Positions 36,871 through 46,044 of a stretch of DNA of 64,000 nucleotides are shown in pieces. Where the stretch lies: the IMG/VR virus record IMGVR_UViG_3300042884_001120, positions 62,001 through 126,000 of that record. The stretch is one strand, 5' to 3'. The notes below the pieces were generated by a model. That model was not told the DNA's origin. It ran no database searches and worked only from the letters and a program-made list of their open reading frames with translations. Each line of letters begins with the position of its first letter. The stretch's first letter is position 1. A program made the position numbers and the translations under genes. The stretch comes from a virus.

Positions 36871-37962
36871 TTAAAGGTAACTTCCAGAGATGAAAACGCC
36901 CCTATTTAAGTCTTGAGGACCACCAATCTGCACCTGATACTCTGCACTAAATGTGGCATTATCACCAATCGAAGTGGAAATTGATTGAGAATTTACTTTA
37001 GCTCCCTTTAGGGTATAAGCTAGAGAAGGTGTCCCCAAAGCTCCACATGCTGGCTTTCTCATAATAACAGATAAGTCAAAAGTTCCAGTCTGACAGATCA
37101 TATCTGCTAAATTACCATCCTGTAAATCTCCAAGAATTGCTTCTACAGAAAGAGTAGCCTGTACTGGGAAATCAATTTCACGAGAGAAGGCGAATCTATT
37201 ACCCAGTTTCTGTAATGGAGTTCTACCTAGGTCAAAGGCTAATGAAAAACTCTGAACCTTTAAGTCGTCGATATTAACACCAGTTAAACCATCAATATTT
37301 AAAGTAATATCTCCGGGCTGTAGTGCTGTTACTTGTGAGGCATTATCATTAGTGCTTGCAACTGGCAACTTGAAAAACGATCCTGTAACTGGCTGACCAT
37401 TAGCTGCATTAATAGCTGGAATTACAGTTGATGCAGTAATATCTGAATAAACTCTAATATTTAGGGCCTCTAAGTCAACACTGGTAGTTGGGATATCACC
37501 CACGGCACCTTCTACGGAATAGGAGGTAATGAAAGCATTTCCAACACCTATAACTCCACTGCGTGTTCCAGCATACCCAACGGCATCATTTCCTTCGTCA
37601 GCAATCAAGAGGAAGTAATTCTTTTCGTCACTTGTCTTGTTCAAGATACCCGATAAGCAAGAAACTGCTGTCTGCGAACCGGTTGTTACAGTTAATCCAA
37701 GATATTTTTCATTACTGCCATCTGTAGGATAGTAACTGAAACTAGAACTTACGGTTGGTGCTTCAACTTCAACACGGTCTATAGCAGCAAGATTTCCATA
37801 TTGGTTAACATCAGTGAAGTTTCTTGAAAAGTCTTCATCAAAAGATTGAACACGAGTTAGTTGCTTGATAGTACCAACTCCAGTATGTTGACCTGTAGCG
37901 CTACCAGTAACTTGCCCCGCAAAGAGTGATAACACATTATATATTGTACGATTTCTTGGCAT
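36871..37962 (-). CDS. Major tail (tube) protein
   Basis: 363 aa. Begins MPRNRTIYNVLSLFAGQ and has the beta-rich composition of tail tube proteins: QSFDEDFSRNFTDVNQYGN, a central SVEGAVGDIPTTSVDLEALNI strand pair, FAFSREIDFPVQATLSVEAI and FSAEYQVQIGGPQDLNRG. Position before the tape measure, a strong terminator after it and less AT-biased codons than its neighbours suggest a highly expressed structural protein. No sheath gene is found next to it, so a non-contractile tail is likely. Function assigned by position and composition, not by a searched match. Confidence 0.75.
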   Translation of the reverse strand: MPRNRTIYNVLSLFAGQVTGSATGQHTGVGTIKQLTRVQSFDEDFSRNFTDVNQYGNLAAIDRVEVEAPTVSSSFSYYPTDGSNEKYLGLTVTTGSQTAVSCLSGILNKTSDEKNYFLLIADEGNDAVGYAGTRSGVIGVGNAFITSYSVEGAVGDIPTTSVDLEALNIRVYSDITASTVIPAINAANGQPVTGSFFKLPVASTNDNASQVTALQPGDITLNIDGLTGVNIDDLKVQSFSLAFDLGRTPLQKLGNRFAFSREIDFPVQATLSVEAILGDLQDGNLADMICQTGTFDLSVIMRKPACGALGTPSLAYTLKGAKVNSQSISTSIGDNATFSAEYQVQIGGPQDLNRGVFISGSYL

Positions 37963-38020
37963 AAAGTTTTAAAAGGTTACTATTAATTACATTCATCTAC
38001 CTAAAATAGACACTATAGAA

Positions 38021-38875
38021 TTAATTAAATCTTGGGGTTCTTACGTCAGATAGCTCGAAGTCAACGATTGCCGCCACTAACTTGCTATTCATTTTTTTAT
38101 TTTCTGTTTCAGACAATCTAGAAACAGTCACCCTATCCACGTAAACCCAATCATTTTGTCCAGTACATAAATCAAAATAATTATAACTAGATAATCCAGA
38201 TTTTAAATCTCCATATATATTATATGGTAATTTTTGCGGTGATACTAGTGGGAATGTTTTTCTAGCACTATCCGCCATAATAGAAATTGCACCATCTAGC
38301 GAATATATGTTCTCCGCCAAAATAACACACCTCATAGAACTCATCGTATTATCCTGCCCACCAAAAGCAAATGGTTTATTTTGAATACTTGTATTCTTAA
38401 AGAATATACAGGGATATGGATCATCATTCCAAGCTAATGCACCAGTAACTCTAGTTACTTTTGGCATTGGATCATATCTTTTTTCAAATAGTAAGTTTTC
38501 TTCTTTTTCATCTGTATAGTACAGATTGAATTCCTTAAAAGAATAGGCAATAGATAAGTTTTGTAAATTTTGAGATACCGTATTATTAAATAACACTCTT
38601 CCTCTATTAAAATCTAAAGCAGTTCCACTTATCCCCCTAGGAATAAAAGTGCCATTTGAAAAAACGCCGCTAGGAATCAATGCGTTCTGTACACTAGTGT
38701 CTAGAACCCACTGCTTAAAAGGTGAGCCATAAATTGTATTTTGTGAAAAAGTTGGGTCTTGAGATAAATATAACTTACCACTAAAATTCTGAAAGGCCTC
38801 TCCCTTATAAAGCATTTCATGGTCTAACCATAAATAAAAACTAGATGTTAAACTATTTAAATAAGTAGGTTTCAT
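38021..38875 (-). CDS. Head-tail junction or tail protein, unknown
   Basis: 284 aa, beta-rich (SSFYLWLDHEMLYKGEAFQNFSG). It lies between the connector genes and the tail tube, where tail terminator and completion proteins are encoded. The start overlaps the upstream stop by four bases (ATGA-type). No domain recognised. Confidence 0.5.
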   Translation of the reverse strand: MKPTYLNSLTSSFYLWLDHEMLYKGEAFQNFSGKLYLSQDPTFSQNTIYGSPFKQWVLDTSVQNALIPSGVFSNGTFIPRGISGTALDFNRGRVLFNNTVSQNLQNLSIAYSFKEFNLYYTDEKEENLLFEKRYDPMPKVTRVTGALAWNDDPYPCIFFKNTSIQNKPFAFGGQDNTMSSMRCVILAENIYSLDGAISIMADSARKTFPLVSPQKLPYNIYGDLKSGLSSYNYFDLCTGQNDWVYVDRVTVSRLSETENKKMNSKLVAAIVDFELSDVRTPRFN

Positions 38876-39450
38876 TTTAGTCTTTTTACGAAGTTTTCAA
38901 GCATACTAGAAAAGTATGGCACGGGCTTAAAACCCGTACTCCTTACACTTTTTTCGGATTGTGCTCCAGAGCCAGATCTTGATTTATTATATTTACCATA
39001 AAGATACTGACCCAAGCCAGATATTGATCTTTCTACATCATACAACCAACTCCTACCAGCCTCCCAAGGCATTTTAGTAACCGCTTCAAACTCTGACTTT
39101 GCAGGAATTTTAACGGCAAAAGTAAATATACCACTATCACTCGCCTTGAGGAATTTGCCCAATGTTATTTGACTTATTAGTTCACGAACTGGTTGTACGG
39201 GATTTGATTCTCTATTAAAACCTATAAATGAAAATAAATTTCCTATCCCACCCAAAGTGCCCGAAGAATTTGAAGTATCTGGGCCAGCCTGAATTTCCTT
39301 TGTAACTGGATGATCATTAAAGTCTTTTTGTAAATTGTTTTTATTTTCTGCAACAATTTTCTCTGCTTGTGTCTGTATATATGCCCTAAGTTCCTTATCG
39401 GAAAAAATTTCCCTATTAAGTTGCTTGAGATTTATCGTACCCTTTGCCAT
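38872..39450 (-). CDS. Tail completion/neck protein candidate
   Basis: 192 aa; starts MAKGTINLKQLNREIFSDKELRAYIQTQAEK, a helical N-terminus with a following GTLGGIGNLFSFIGF turn. The layout (helix, then short beta region with Pro-rich loops) is like HK97-type neck proteins, but this is positional inference. Shares one base with the upstream gene (39450). Confidence 0.5.
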   Translation of the reverse strand: MAKGTINLKQLNREIFSDKELRAYIQTQAEKIVAENKNNLQKDFNDHPVTKEIQAGPDTSNSSGTLGGIGNLFSFIGFNRESNPVQPVRELISQITLGKFLKASDSGIFTFAVKIPAKSEFEAVTKMPWEAGRSWLYDVERSISGLGQYLYGKYNKSRSGSGAQSEKSVRSTGFKPVPYFSSMLENFVKRLK

Positions 39451-39887
39451 TATAGTGACTCCTCTAAATATAAAGTATAGAAATCACCAGTAAATAGACC
39501 ATGTGATTTACCTATTTTATTTGCACTAACTAAACTAAATGCCCTGCCATCTATTTCTATTTTTTCCGCACCACTTATATAGGCAACAGCATCGGCCTGA
39601 ACTTTGATTCTGCAAGTATTTCCAAGTATGTTTTCTCTTATATCTTTTTGGTCGTGTGTAATAGCTTGGTCACTCCACTTTATGCGCGCATTAAAGATGC
39701 CACTTGATGGAACAAAAGACTGGTCAATATCTGGCTGTTCTTGATATAAAAAATTATAGTTTTGAGTTGTGGATATAATTGTCCTATTTGGTATTTTCCA
39801 TACGATAATAGGCCTAGAAAAAGTATCATGTATATTAACAAATACTTGACTATATGCATTTTTTTCGCCCAGTGTTAATAAATCCAT
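39450..39887 (-). CDS. Head closure/neck protein candidate
   Basis: 145 aa, beta-rich (TFSRPIIVWKIPNRTIIST, IRVQADAVAYISGAEKI-type strands, FTGDFYTLYLEESL at the end). Size and location after the connector gene fit a head-closure or stopper protein with a small beta-barrel. No confident family assignment. Confidence 0.5.
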   Translation of the reverse strand: MDLLTLGEKNAYSQVFVNIHDTFSRPIIVWKIPNRTIISTTQNYNFLYQEQPDIDQSFVPSSGIFNARIKWSDQAITHDQKDIRENILGNTCRIKVQADAVAYISGAEKIEIDGRAFSLVSANKIGKSHGLFTGDFYTLYLEESL

Positions 39888-39888
39888 A

Positions 39889-40428
39889 CTAATATAATTC
39901 CCTATAATAATTTCTATTATATTCTACAATAACATAATTATTTAAAGCCACTGTATCGTCCCCAACCACCTGATTTGGAGTAGCTTCATACTTTAGATAC
40001 ATTTTTACAGATTTATCTAAATTCTGCTTGGTGTCGGACGCAATACCCCTGAGAGTTTTACTGACTTCATTTTTATTTACGCGACTTATTCTACTATCTC
40101 CCTCCGCAAGCGATGTCCAGTCTCCAGCCGCTGTGCTAGCGCTAATTGCCGTGTCTCTAGCCAGTTGTGAATAATAATTATATTCAAATACTAAAGAATA
40201 AATTGCTAACTCATTATTGCCCGGCTGTGGGGTTATTGCATATCCAGTTACCCCAGTTACTCCAGTTATATATTCTGAAATATAATTTGTCCCAATTAGG
40301 TTATTTAGTTTACCTAAATTTGAATTATCCAACACCCATCCACTTACTCTACTTAAAGAATAAGCGGTAGGTTCCCCAATCTGCCCATAAATACTATTTA
40401 CAAAGTTGTCTAAATAATTATTGCTCAC
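39889..40428 (-). CDS. Head-tail connector candidate
   Basis: 179 aa from a GTG codon at 40428. Mainly helical with a GVTGVTGYAITPQPGN turn and the segment YSLVFEYNYYSQLARDTAISAS followed by an acidic loop, resembling adaptor (gp6/gp15-like) proteins by size and location. A TGTGTAA motif stands 15 bases before the GTG, so this gene opens the connector/tail-tube unit. Confidence 0.5.
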   Translation of the reverse strand: MSNNYLDNFVNSIYGQIGEPTAYSLSRVSGWVLDNSNLGKLNNLIGTNYISEYITGVTGVTGYAITPQPGNNELAIYSLVFEYNYYSQLARDTAISASTAAGDWTSLAEGDSRISRVNKNEVSKTLRGIASDTKQNLDKSVKMYLKYEATPNQVVGDDTVALNNYVIVEYNRNYYRELY

Positions 40429-40436
40429 ATACTATT

Positions 40437-40443
40437 TTACACA
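40437..40443 (-). promoter_or_regulatory. GTGTAA late-promoter motif
   Basis: Minus strand TGTGTAAAATAGTAT directly precedes the GTG at 40428 (15 bases from motif start). Confidence 0.6.
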
Positions 40444-40457
40444 TAATATCGTTGCAA

Positions 40458-40832
40458 TCACGCACCTTCTCTAAGTATCTTTTGCGCTCTTTGGTTAATA
40501 TCGTTAATTGTCTTAGATAGCCCACCAATATCGTGTGGAGTCATACGAGTATTCCAGCGTTCAAATTCCGTACATAGCCTTGAAATTAAAACCCTGCGAT
40601 CTTCTATTGGAACTAATCCAATTTTATAGGCATGAGTCTGCAAATCTGTTTGATTCATTTCGGAAATCTGATTTTTATAATCTTCTATATTTGTAACTGA
40701 ATACAAGGACAAGCACTCACCCATAATCGAATCTAAAGAACCAGCAATCTGAACTTGTGGTTTCTCATCGCACTTTCCATCTAGTTGTGCCTGTTTATCT
40801 AGTTTTACGGAGTTCTTTTTAGTTTTGCTCAT
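40458..40832 (-). CDS. Small head protein, unknown
   Basis: 124 aa from ATG at 40832 (MSKTKKNSVKLDKQAQ); an in-frame ATG at 40865 adds eleven hydrophobic residues and is less likely. Helical C-terminal half (DIGGLSKTINDINQRAQKIL). Located just after the capsid terminator. No match recognised. Confidence 0.5.
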   Translation of the reverse strand: MSKTKKNSVKLDKQAQLDGKCDEKPQVQIAGSLDSIMGECLSLYSVTNIEDYKNQISEMNQTDLQTHAYKIGLVPIEDRRVLISRLCTEFERWNTRMTPHDIGGLSKTINDINQRAQKILREGA

Positions 40833-40881
40833 ATATATTATTAACTGATTAATATTAATTATCAATTTTAATTACAAAAGA

Positions 40882-40907
40882 AAAAGCCGCCATTTCTGGC
40901 GGCTTTT
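40882..40907 (-). terminator. Terminator after major capsid gene
   Basis: Stem AAAAGCCGCC/GGCGGCTTTT with loop ATTTCT; minus-strand readout ends TTTTTCTTTT. The A and T tails make it potentially bidirectional. It follows the capsid stop by about 25 bases. Confidence 0.9.
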
Positions 40908-40930
40908 CTTTGATAGTTGTTTAAGTCTTA

Positions 40931-42040
40931 TTAGACGATTAAACCGCAAACTGCACGAGCGTCAGTTACTACACGGCCCTCTTCAACATAACTGTAGAAG
41001 CCAACCTTCTGACTGCGAGCTAGGAACTGGTCATCAGGAAGAACCTTAACCTGTCCACGTGTCTCACTCTGGATGGAAACTGGGCGTAAGAAAGCGTTAC
41101 GTGTGGAATCCACACCAACGATTACCTGACTTGTGGATCCATTGAAAGTACTTCCACCGTAGGAAGTTCCACCAGCGAAGGCGGCGAATAGATCGTTGTA
41201 CTTACGTCCAACACCTAGTTCTAGTAACTCATGGATTGTAACACCAAAGATCTCACTTGTTCCAGCACTGCGATAGATTTCCTCACGGATACTATCAGGT
41301 AGTGCAATGGCTGTGTTACTCTGTGTGGATCCAGTAGAACCAGTACGAGTATTCATTGGCTGATAAGCAAACCCACGGATCTGCTCCTTGACCTCTGGAC
41401 TTACGAATAAGTCTGTTAGACCACGACTCTGTAGTGCGGAAGGTGTTCCACCAGTGTAGGCGGCATTCAATCTACGAACTAGTGTCCATAGCTTGTTCAT
41501 GTCGTCTAGCTGATATGTACCAGCTGTTCCAGTGCGGATGATGTGCTTCTGGGACTGAGTAGAAGCCTCGGCAAGAGCCTTAAGGACAACTGCCCACGCA
41601 TTACGCTCCTGCTTAACAAGAAGCTCGTTGGCCATACGCTCTAATCCAGCTGCAACAACGTCTAAACGTGCTCTGCGGACATAACGCTTCTCCATGGAGA
41701 TTGCGCTATCTAAGCGATATGTACTAACCTTCATCTCCTGAGTGCCCTGTACGAAGTTAGTTGGTAGGCCACCACCGACTGTCTGACTCCAGACACTAAT
41801 GGTTCCTTCCTGTGCTCCATAGTATAGATCTAGAGGGATTGATGGAGAATCATCTTCATCAAACTCAATATCACGATAAATAGCGCTAGCAGTACCAGTC
41901 TGTAGTAGCACTTGCTGAACTACCTGACTAATGAAAGCTGCGAAAGCTTCCTGAGCCTCTAGGGCTGTTGATTTATTGTCCGAGGCAAGAGCCTTGATTA
42001 GCTCAACCTGTTCTGGATTTTTTTCGAATTGGATTTTCAT
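40931..42040 (-). CDS. Major capsid protein (HK97-fold)
   Basis: 369 aa. The order protease/scaffold, decoration protein, this gene, terminator, connectors is diagnostic. The N-terminal helix (EQVELIKALASDNKSTALEAQEAF, split by a turn), the long spine-helix segment VAAGLERMANELLVKQERNAWAVVLKAL and the A-domain-like strands LTDLFVSPEVKEQIRGF are as in HK97-fold capsids. Codon use is clearly less AT-biased (many C-ending codons) than surrounding genes, expected for the most abundant virion protein. Confidence 0.85.
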   Translation of the reverse strand: MKIQFEKNPEQVELIKALASDNKSTALEAQEAFAAFISQVVQQVLLQTGTASAIYRDIEFDEDDSPSIPLDLYYGAQEGTISVWSQTVGGGLPTNFVQGTQEMKVSTYRLDSAISMEKRYVRRARLDVVAAGLERMANELLVKQERNAWAVVLKALAEASTQSQKHIIRTGTAGTYQLDDMNKLWTLVRRLNAAYTGGTPSALQSRGLTDLFVSPEVKEQIRGFAYQPMNTRTGSTGSTQSNTAIALPDSIREEIYRSAGTSEIFGVTIHELLELGVGRKYNDLFAAFAGGTSYGGSTFNGSTSQVIVGVDSTRNAFLRPVSIQSETRGQVKVLPDDQFLARSQKVGFYSYVEEGRVVTDARAVCGLIV

Positions 42041-42059
42041 ATTTTTAAATTTTTAGATA

Positions 42060-42596
42060 TTATAGCTCGATTTTTAGAAGAGCGAAACCTTCGTCATTCT
42101 TAGGGCCAAGGAACTTACCTACAGTTGCATTACCATAAGTAACAACCTTGATCTCGCCATTTCCGGAATCGGAAACTGCTGCTCCACTGCCGAAAGCTGG
42201 TGTTCCAACGACGGGGCCAACTAGTACAACACCCTTTGTTAGAATTGGGGCTGCCTGTCCACTAATAATTACGTCCATTTCAGCGGCCTTACGGGGCTTA
42301 AATAGAAGTTTTTCGCCATTTTCATCAACGCTACGAACGTCCTTTAGAAGAAGACCAACAATCTGGCCCTTTGCTGCGCCAGATGGTGCTGGAGAAACTG
42401 TCCAAGGAACTCCTAGGTGGGATGAAACGCTATTTCCAAATACGGAAATGTTATCAACTAAAGTTGAATCTTTGAGGTTAATACCCTGTCCATCGGCTAC
42501 GACGACAGTGCCCTTATCGACACTTGCGCCAGAGACAGCGAATAGGTTAATAACATCGTGTTCACTATAATCACGGAATGGTTTTAAGTTACTCAT
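42060..42596 (-). CDS. Head decoration/stabilisation protein
   Basis: 178 aa, all-beta composition with Gly/Val-rich strands (ASVDKGTVVVADGQGINL, KGQIVGLLLKDVRSVD, KGVVLVGPVVGTPAFGSGA, NATVGKFLGPKN). Position between the protease/scaffold and capsid genes, and optimised codons, fit a capsid decoration protein of the small beta-sandwich type. Confidence 0.65.
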   Translation of the reverse strand: MSNLKPFRDYSEHDVINLFAVSGASVDKGTVVVADGQGINLKDSTLVDNISVFGNSVSSHLGVPWTVSPAPSGAAKGQIVGLLLKDVRSVDENGEKLLFKPRKAAEMDVIISGQAAPILTKGVVLVGPVVGTPAFGSGAAVSDSGNGEIKVVTYGNATVGKFLGPKNDEGFALLKIEL

Positions 42597-42627
42597 ATGT
42601 TTTTGTTTAAATTTTTGTTAGATATAA

Positions 42628-44340
42628 TTATCTATTGATCTTTACACTATTTTTATTGAAAGCGGCACTTATTTTTTCAACTAAGCTAATTTCTTGTGTG
42701 CTAGATGTGTTTGGGATGATTTGTTTCTCTTCTTTTACCGAAGAAACAATCTCTTCAACAGACTTCTCTTCTGATGGAGACTCTTCGGTTTCTACAACAA
42801 CAGCTTCTTCAGCGACCTCTTTGGCGGGAGCTTCAACAGCAGCTTCTTCCTCAACGGTACTAGCAACTACTTCTACTGTTTTATTTGTTTTTTTCTTAGC
42901 GGAAGCGATTGTGCTGAATTTGTTATACCACTTCTCGAAAGCCTCGTCATTCTCGATAGCATGTAAATCTTCTGCAATAATTTCACGATCCTCGTTGGAT
43001 AGATTAAACTCTTCATCAACAAGCGACATACGACGCTGGAAAGTTGCTTCAATTTCCTGAGCCTTGATAGCGTCCTGCATGGAATTGAATTCTTCTTTAA
43101 GCTTTTCGCTCTCAGTCTTCATCGCTTCTATCTCGCCCTTAAGCATGTTAACTTTTTCTTCGGCATTAACTAGTGCGTTATCTTTTTCTTCTACTTTGGA
43201 TTGCCAATCTTTTGAAAGGTCAGCAATACTATTAGAAATAAATTCACGAACTGCGCTTGCAGAAACTTCCTTAATGGAATCTTCTGTGATGTCTTCAATC
43301 TTATTAATTTGCATAGTACTTTTTACATCATAATTATCACAAGGGACACTTTTTTTATTAATTTCATTCTCTTGATTTTCATTTTTATTATTAGCGTCTT
43401 CTTCTACTATCTCAATTTCTTGCTTATCATAGGAAATAACTACACCCTTAACTTCCGCTGCCGGGTTGTTAGTGAAGCCTATTCCTAATGGCAATACTGT
43501 TCCTTGTAGATTCAGTAAAAGTAAATTACCGTCCTCATCTGAACCCTTTCCACCAAAGACTCTTAAAGAATCTTTTATTTTTAAAATTTCTTCCTCATCG
43601 TCTATTATATAGGCTTCAGCCAAATTCTTGCTTCCTTTAGCTATATTAAACTCGTTAAAACCAAGCTCCCAACTAGCACTAACCGATAGATAGTCTGTAG
43701 AGCTTGGGTCACTGCTCTTAACAAGTTCTTCCGCAAACTCTGGATTAACAATTTTCCATACATAGCCAGAAAGAACTACGTTGAAAGGTTCTTTACTTGC
43801 AGATACCTGTTCAAGAGTTAATGGATTGCTAGTACCAAATTCACTAAAACCATAACCAGTACAAAAACCTACAACAGTTTTTCTATTATGTTCAATATTA
43901 AAAGGCTTATTAACAAAATTTTCAACCATAGCTAGTGCTACTTCTGTACTAATTATATGACCATTTTTGTTACCACGATTTACAACAAATGCGTCAAAAG
44001 CTACGCCCATTAAGTCTTTATTTATATCCAAATCAACTTTTTGTGGCAGATATGATTTTAATTGATCAATAGATGCTACAGCTAAATACTTATCTTCCTC
44101 AAATGGAACCATTGCCTGTACTATAATGCCATCAAACTTTACTTGGTATTTAAATTTATCCATGTTAAAATTTACACTGTCTGCCTGAATATGCGCAATA
44201 TTTTTTAATTTACGATTTACTAATAATTCATTATTTGCATTATTTGCAAATTCAAATGCACATAAATTAGTTTTACTACCGGGCCTGTATTCTAGATCAG
44301 AATAATCGAAACCTGTTTGCGCTTTTTCTTCTATTATCAT
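42628..44340 (-). CDS. Prohead protease fused to scaffold
   Basis: 570 aa. Residues about 100-235 carry a prohead-protease-like region, with a candidate catalytic His151 in NIEHNRKTVVG and a Ser in YLSVSASWELG (near 218-223), the His-Ser layout of U9/S78-type phage proteases. From about 320 the protein turns into an acidic, Lys/Glu-rich coiled coil (DALVNAEEKVNMLKGEIEAM, KLKEEFNSMQDAI), then Ala/Val/Glu low-complexity repeats (VEEEAAVEAPAKEVAEEAVV), as in scaffolds digested during capsid maturation. Upstream lies a TTGTAAAAATTTATAAT variant of the late motif. Confidence 0.75.
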   Translation of the reverse strand: MIIEEKAQTGFDYSDLEYRPGSKTNLCAFEFANNANNELLVNRKLKNIAHIQADSVNFNMDKFKYQVKFDGIIVQAMVPFEEDKYLAVASIDQLKSYLPQKVDLDINKDLMGVAFDAFVVNRGNKNGHIISTEVALAMVENFVNKPFNIEHNRKTVVGFCTGYGFSEFGTSNPLTLEQVSASKEPFNVVLSGYVWKIVNPEFAEELVKSSDPSSTDYLSVSASWELGFNEFNIAKGSKNLAEAYIIDDEEEILKIKDSLRVFGGKGSDEDGNLLLLNLQGTVLPLGIGFTNNPAAEVKGVVISYDKQEIEIVEEDANNKNENQENEINKKSVPCDNYDVKSTMQINKIEDITEDSIKEVSASAVREFISNSIADLSKDWQSKVEEKDNALVNAEEKVNMLKGEIEAMKTESEKLKEEFNSMQDAIKAQEIEATFQRRMSLVDEEFNLSNEDREIIAEDLHAIENDEAFEKWYNKFSTIASAKKKTNKTVEVVASTVEEEAAVEAPAKEVAEEAVVVETEESPSEEKSVEEIVSSVKEEKQIIPNTSSTQEISLVEKISAAFNKNSVKINR

Positions 44341-44376
44341 ATATTTATATTATAAATTTTTACAAATAAAAACAAA

Positions 44377-44991
44377 TTAATTTATACAGGAAAGGATTAA
44401 ATTTGACTCTGCATCGCGTCTTTCCAATAGGCCATCTAGCCCCCTGTCCTTCCATATACGTTTCATTTTTTGAAACTCAAGGGCAATACTTCTATAATCC
44501 TTTTTCGGCACAAGGATTTTTATTTCCCTCATTTCCCTACGACTATCACCAGTTAAGCTAGACCCACGGTTAAAAACTAATGAGACAATTGCACCATACG
44601 CATTATCACATAGCTTATCTAGTTCTGGGAAAGCTCTTTCGGCAAGCTTGGCAAACTTAGGCCAAATAAGATCATTAAAAATATCTACAGCTTGATCCCA
44701 AGTTATAATTATACCACTATTTTTATATTGATTTGTATACTCCTTACCGGCTAGCCCCTTTTTGCCAGACGCGCCTTTAACAATGTCTAATTGCTTTTTA
44801 GGTAAAAAATTAAATATCTTTTCTAGCTCTGCGGGAGTATAGTAACCACAATCCACTCCTATACCAAGCGTCATGCCGCTTGCGCCACCGGGCCACGTTG
44901 GCTTGGCTAAAAACCTATCGTAATACGACTTACCACCCCCTACTTCGTACTTCAATATTAAATCTAGTGCTTTTGGTGAAGGTTTTTTCAT
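44377..44991 (-). CDS. Endolysin (lysozyme-like muramidase)
   Basis: 204 aa. N-terminal catalytic layout of phage lysozymes: Glu16 in LILKYEVGG, Asp25 in SYYDRF, and Thr41 with the following Gly-rich loop in GMTLGIGVDCGY, then a helical domain ending LDGLLERRDAESNL. It cleaves peptidoglycan glycan strands. Its ATG overlaps the holin stop by four bases, and it lies in a spanin-holin-endolysin order. No signal peptide, so release should depend on the holin. Confidence 0.85.
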   Translation of the reverse strand: MKKPSPKALDLILKYEVGGGKSYYDRFLAKPTWPGGASGMTLGIGVDCGYYTPAELEKIFNFLPKKQLDIVKGASGKKGLAGKEYTNQYKNSGIIITWDQAVDIFNDLIWPKFAKLAERAFPELDKLCDNAYGAIVSLVFNRGSSLTGDSRREMREIKILVPKKDYRSIALEFQKMKRIWKDRGLDGLLERRDAESNLILSCIN

Positions 44992-45425
44992 ATTAATATC
45001 TCAGAAATATCGTAATCATCTTCTTTTGTATTATGCGTCAGAATAACTTCTTTCTTTTCAACCACAATCTCTCCCCTTACCTCTGCATTAGAAGCACTGT
45101 TATATTTTAAATCAACAACAGCTTCAACACCAAGGTACGAAGCAATGATAATGGCAAATATTTCTATAGTTTTAGAAAATAAGGTAACAAAGGCCGCCAC
45201 ATGTTCAGGCATTCTTATTGCAAGAAGTATTGCAACACTAGAATAATATAAAGCAGCTAACATTAATATTGAGGTAAATATAACAAAGAATTTTTTTGAA
45301 GAAAGATGGTTAGTCTCTTCCATTTTTTGTTTTAAATAATCAGGAGTATTTGGGGGCACCTTACCATTTTGTAGAAAAGCGCTAGCCGACCTTGCAATAC
45401 CCGTAATATTTTCAAATAAGCGCAT
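44988..45425 (-). CDS. Holin (two membrane segments)
   Basis: 145 aa. Two hydrophobic segments at about residues 46-70 (FFVIFTSILMLAALYYSSVA) and 77-100 (FAIIIASYLGVEAVV region), with a soluble N-terminus and an acidic charged C-terminus (EDDYDISEILI). Position directly between spanin and endolysin supports a holin role in inner-membrane permeabilisation. No dual start is evident. Confidence 0.75.
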   Translation of the reverse strand: MRLFENITGIARSASAFLQNGKVPPNTPDYLKQKMEETNHLSSKKFFVIFTSILMLAALYYSSVAILLAIRMPEHVAAFVTLFSKTIEIFAIIIASYLGVEAVVDLKYNSASNAEVRGEIVVEKKEVILTHNTKEDDYDISEILI

Positions 45426-45426
45426 A

Positions 45427-46011
45427 TTAAAATAATCTAAATCCGCTATTCATTCTAATATAGATATATCCACCAATTGCTGCAATAAGAACTGCAATAA
45501 TAATATTTCTCCAAAGTATAGCTAAGTCTTTCTCTAGCAATTTCTTTTGCATAACATTAAGATCCCTTACCATCTTATTTTGCATTTCCTGTTGCTTTGT
45601 ACGTTCAGCATCAAACTCACTTCTAGCCCTTGTTAAAATTTCATTATCTTTCTTTAATTGAACAGCAATATCTTTATCCTTTAACAGGTTATCATATTCT
45701 GTGGAGTTAACTACTACTACTTTATCACTTTTATACTGCTCTGGAACAATTACAATTCTCTGTTTTGAATCATTTACCTGTATAGGATTTTGATAAATAG
45801 CACTAATTCCAATTCTTTTTTTAGGTGGATTAATTAACTTTACAGTTTCGTTAATATAACTTTCAGCTAAATCAATTCTAGCCAAATCAATAGAATCTTT
45901 GGTAGCATAAACAGATTGGCTTACTGCCTCTGTTTGCTTTTCGGTATAAACTGTACAGCCACTTAGTACAAATATACTTAATATAATTAATATATTAAAT
46001 GCTATTCTCAT
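45427..46011 (-). CDS. Unimolecular spanin (u-spanin)
   Basis: 194 aa. Starts MRIAFNILIILSIFVLSGCT: a lipoprotein signal with lipobox LSGC, modified Cys at 19. A periplasmic helical/coiled-coil stretch (EYDNLLKDKDIAVQLKKDNE) follows, and a C-terminal membrane helix (about 170-187, NIIIAVLIAAIGGYIYI). One protein anchored in both the outer and inner membranes is the definition of a u-spanin, which fuses the membranes at lysis. It implies a Gram-negative host. Confidence 0.85.
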   Translation of the reverse strand: MRIAFNILIILSIFVLSGCTVYTEKQTEAVSQSVYATKDSIDLARIDLAESYINETVKLINPPKKRIGISAIYQNPIQVNDSKQRIVIVPEQYKSDKVVVVNSTEYDNLLKDKDIAVQLKKDNEILTRARSEFDAERTKQQEMQNKMVRDLNVMQKKLLEKDLAILWRNIIIAVLIAAIGGYIYIRMNSGFRLF

Positions 46012-46019
46012 ATTATGAT

Positions 46020-46026
46020 TTACACA
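46020..46026 (-). promoter_or_regulatory. GTGTAA late-promoter motif
   Basis: Minus strand TGTGTAAATCATAAT directly precedes the spanin ATG at 46011 (15 bases). Confidence 0.6.
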
Positions 46027-46044
46027 TAATATTAATAACTTTAA

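Noticed and set aside
42642-42648. A TTACACT (GTGTAA on minus) before the decoration gene
   Set aside because: Lies in the end codons of the protease/scaffold gene and 52 bases from the ATG, outside the usual spacing; not counted.
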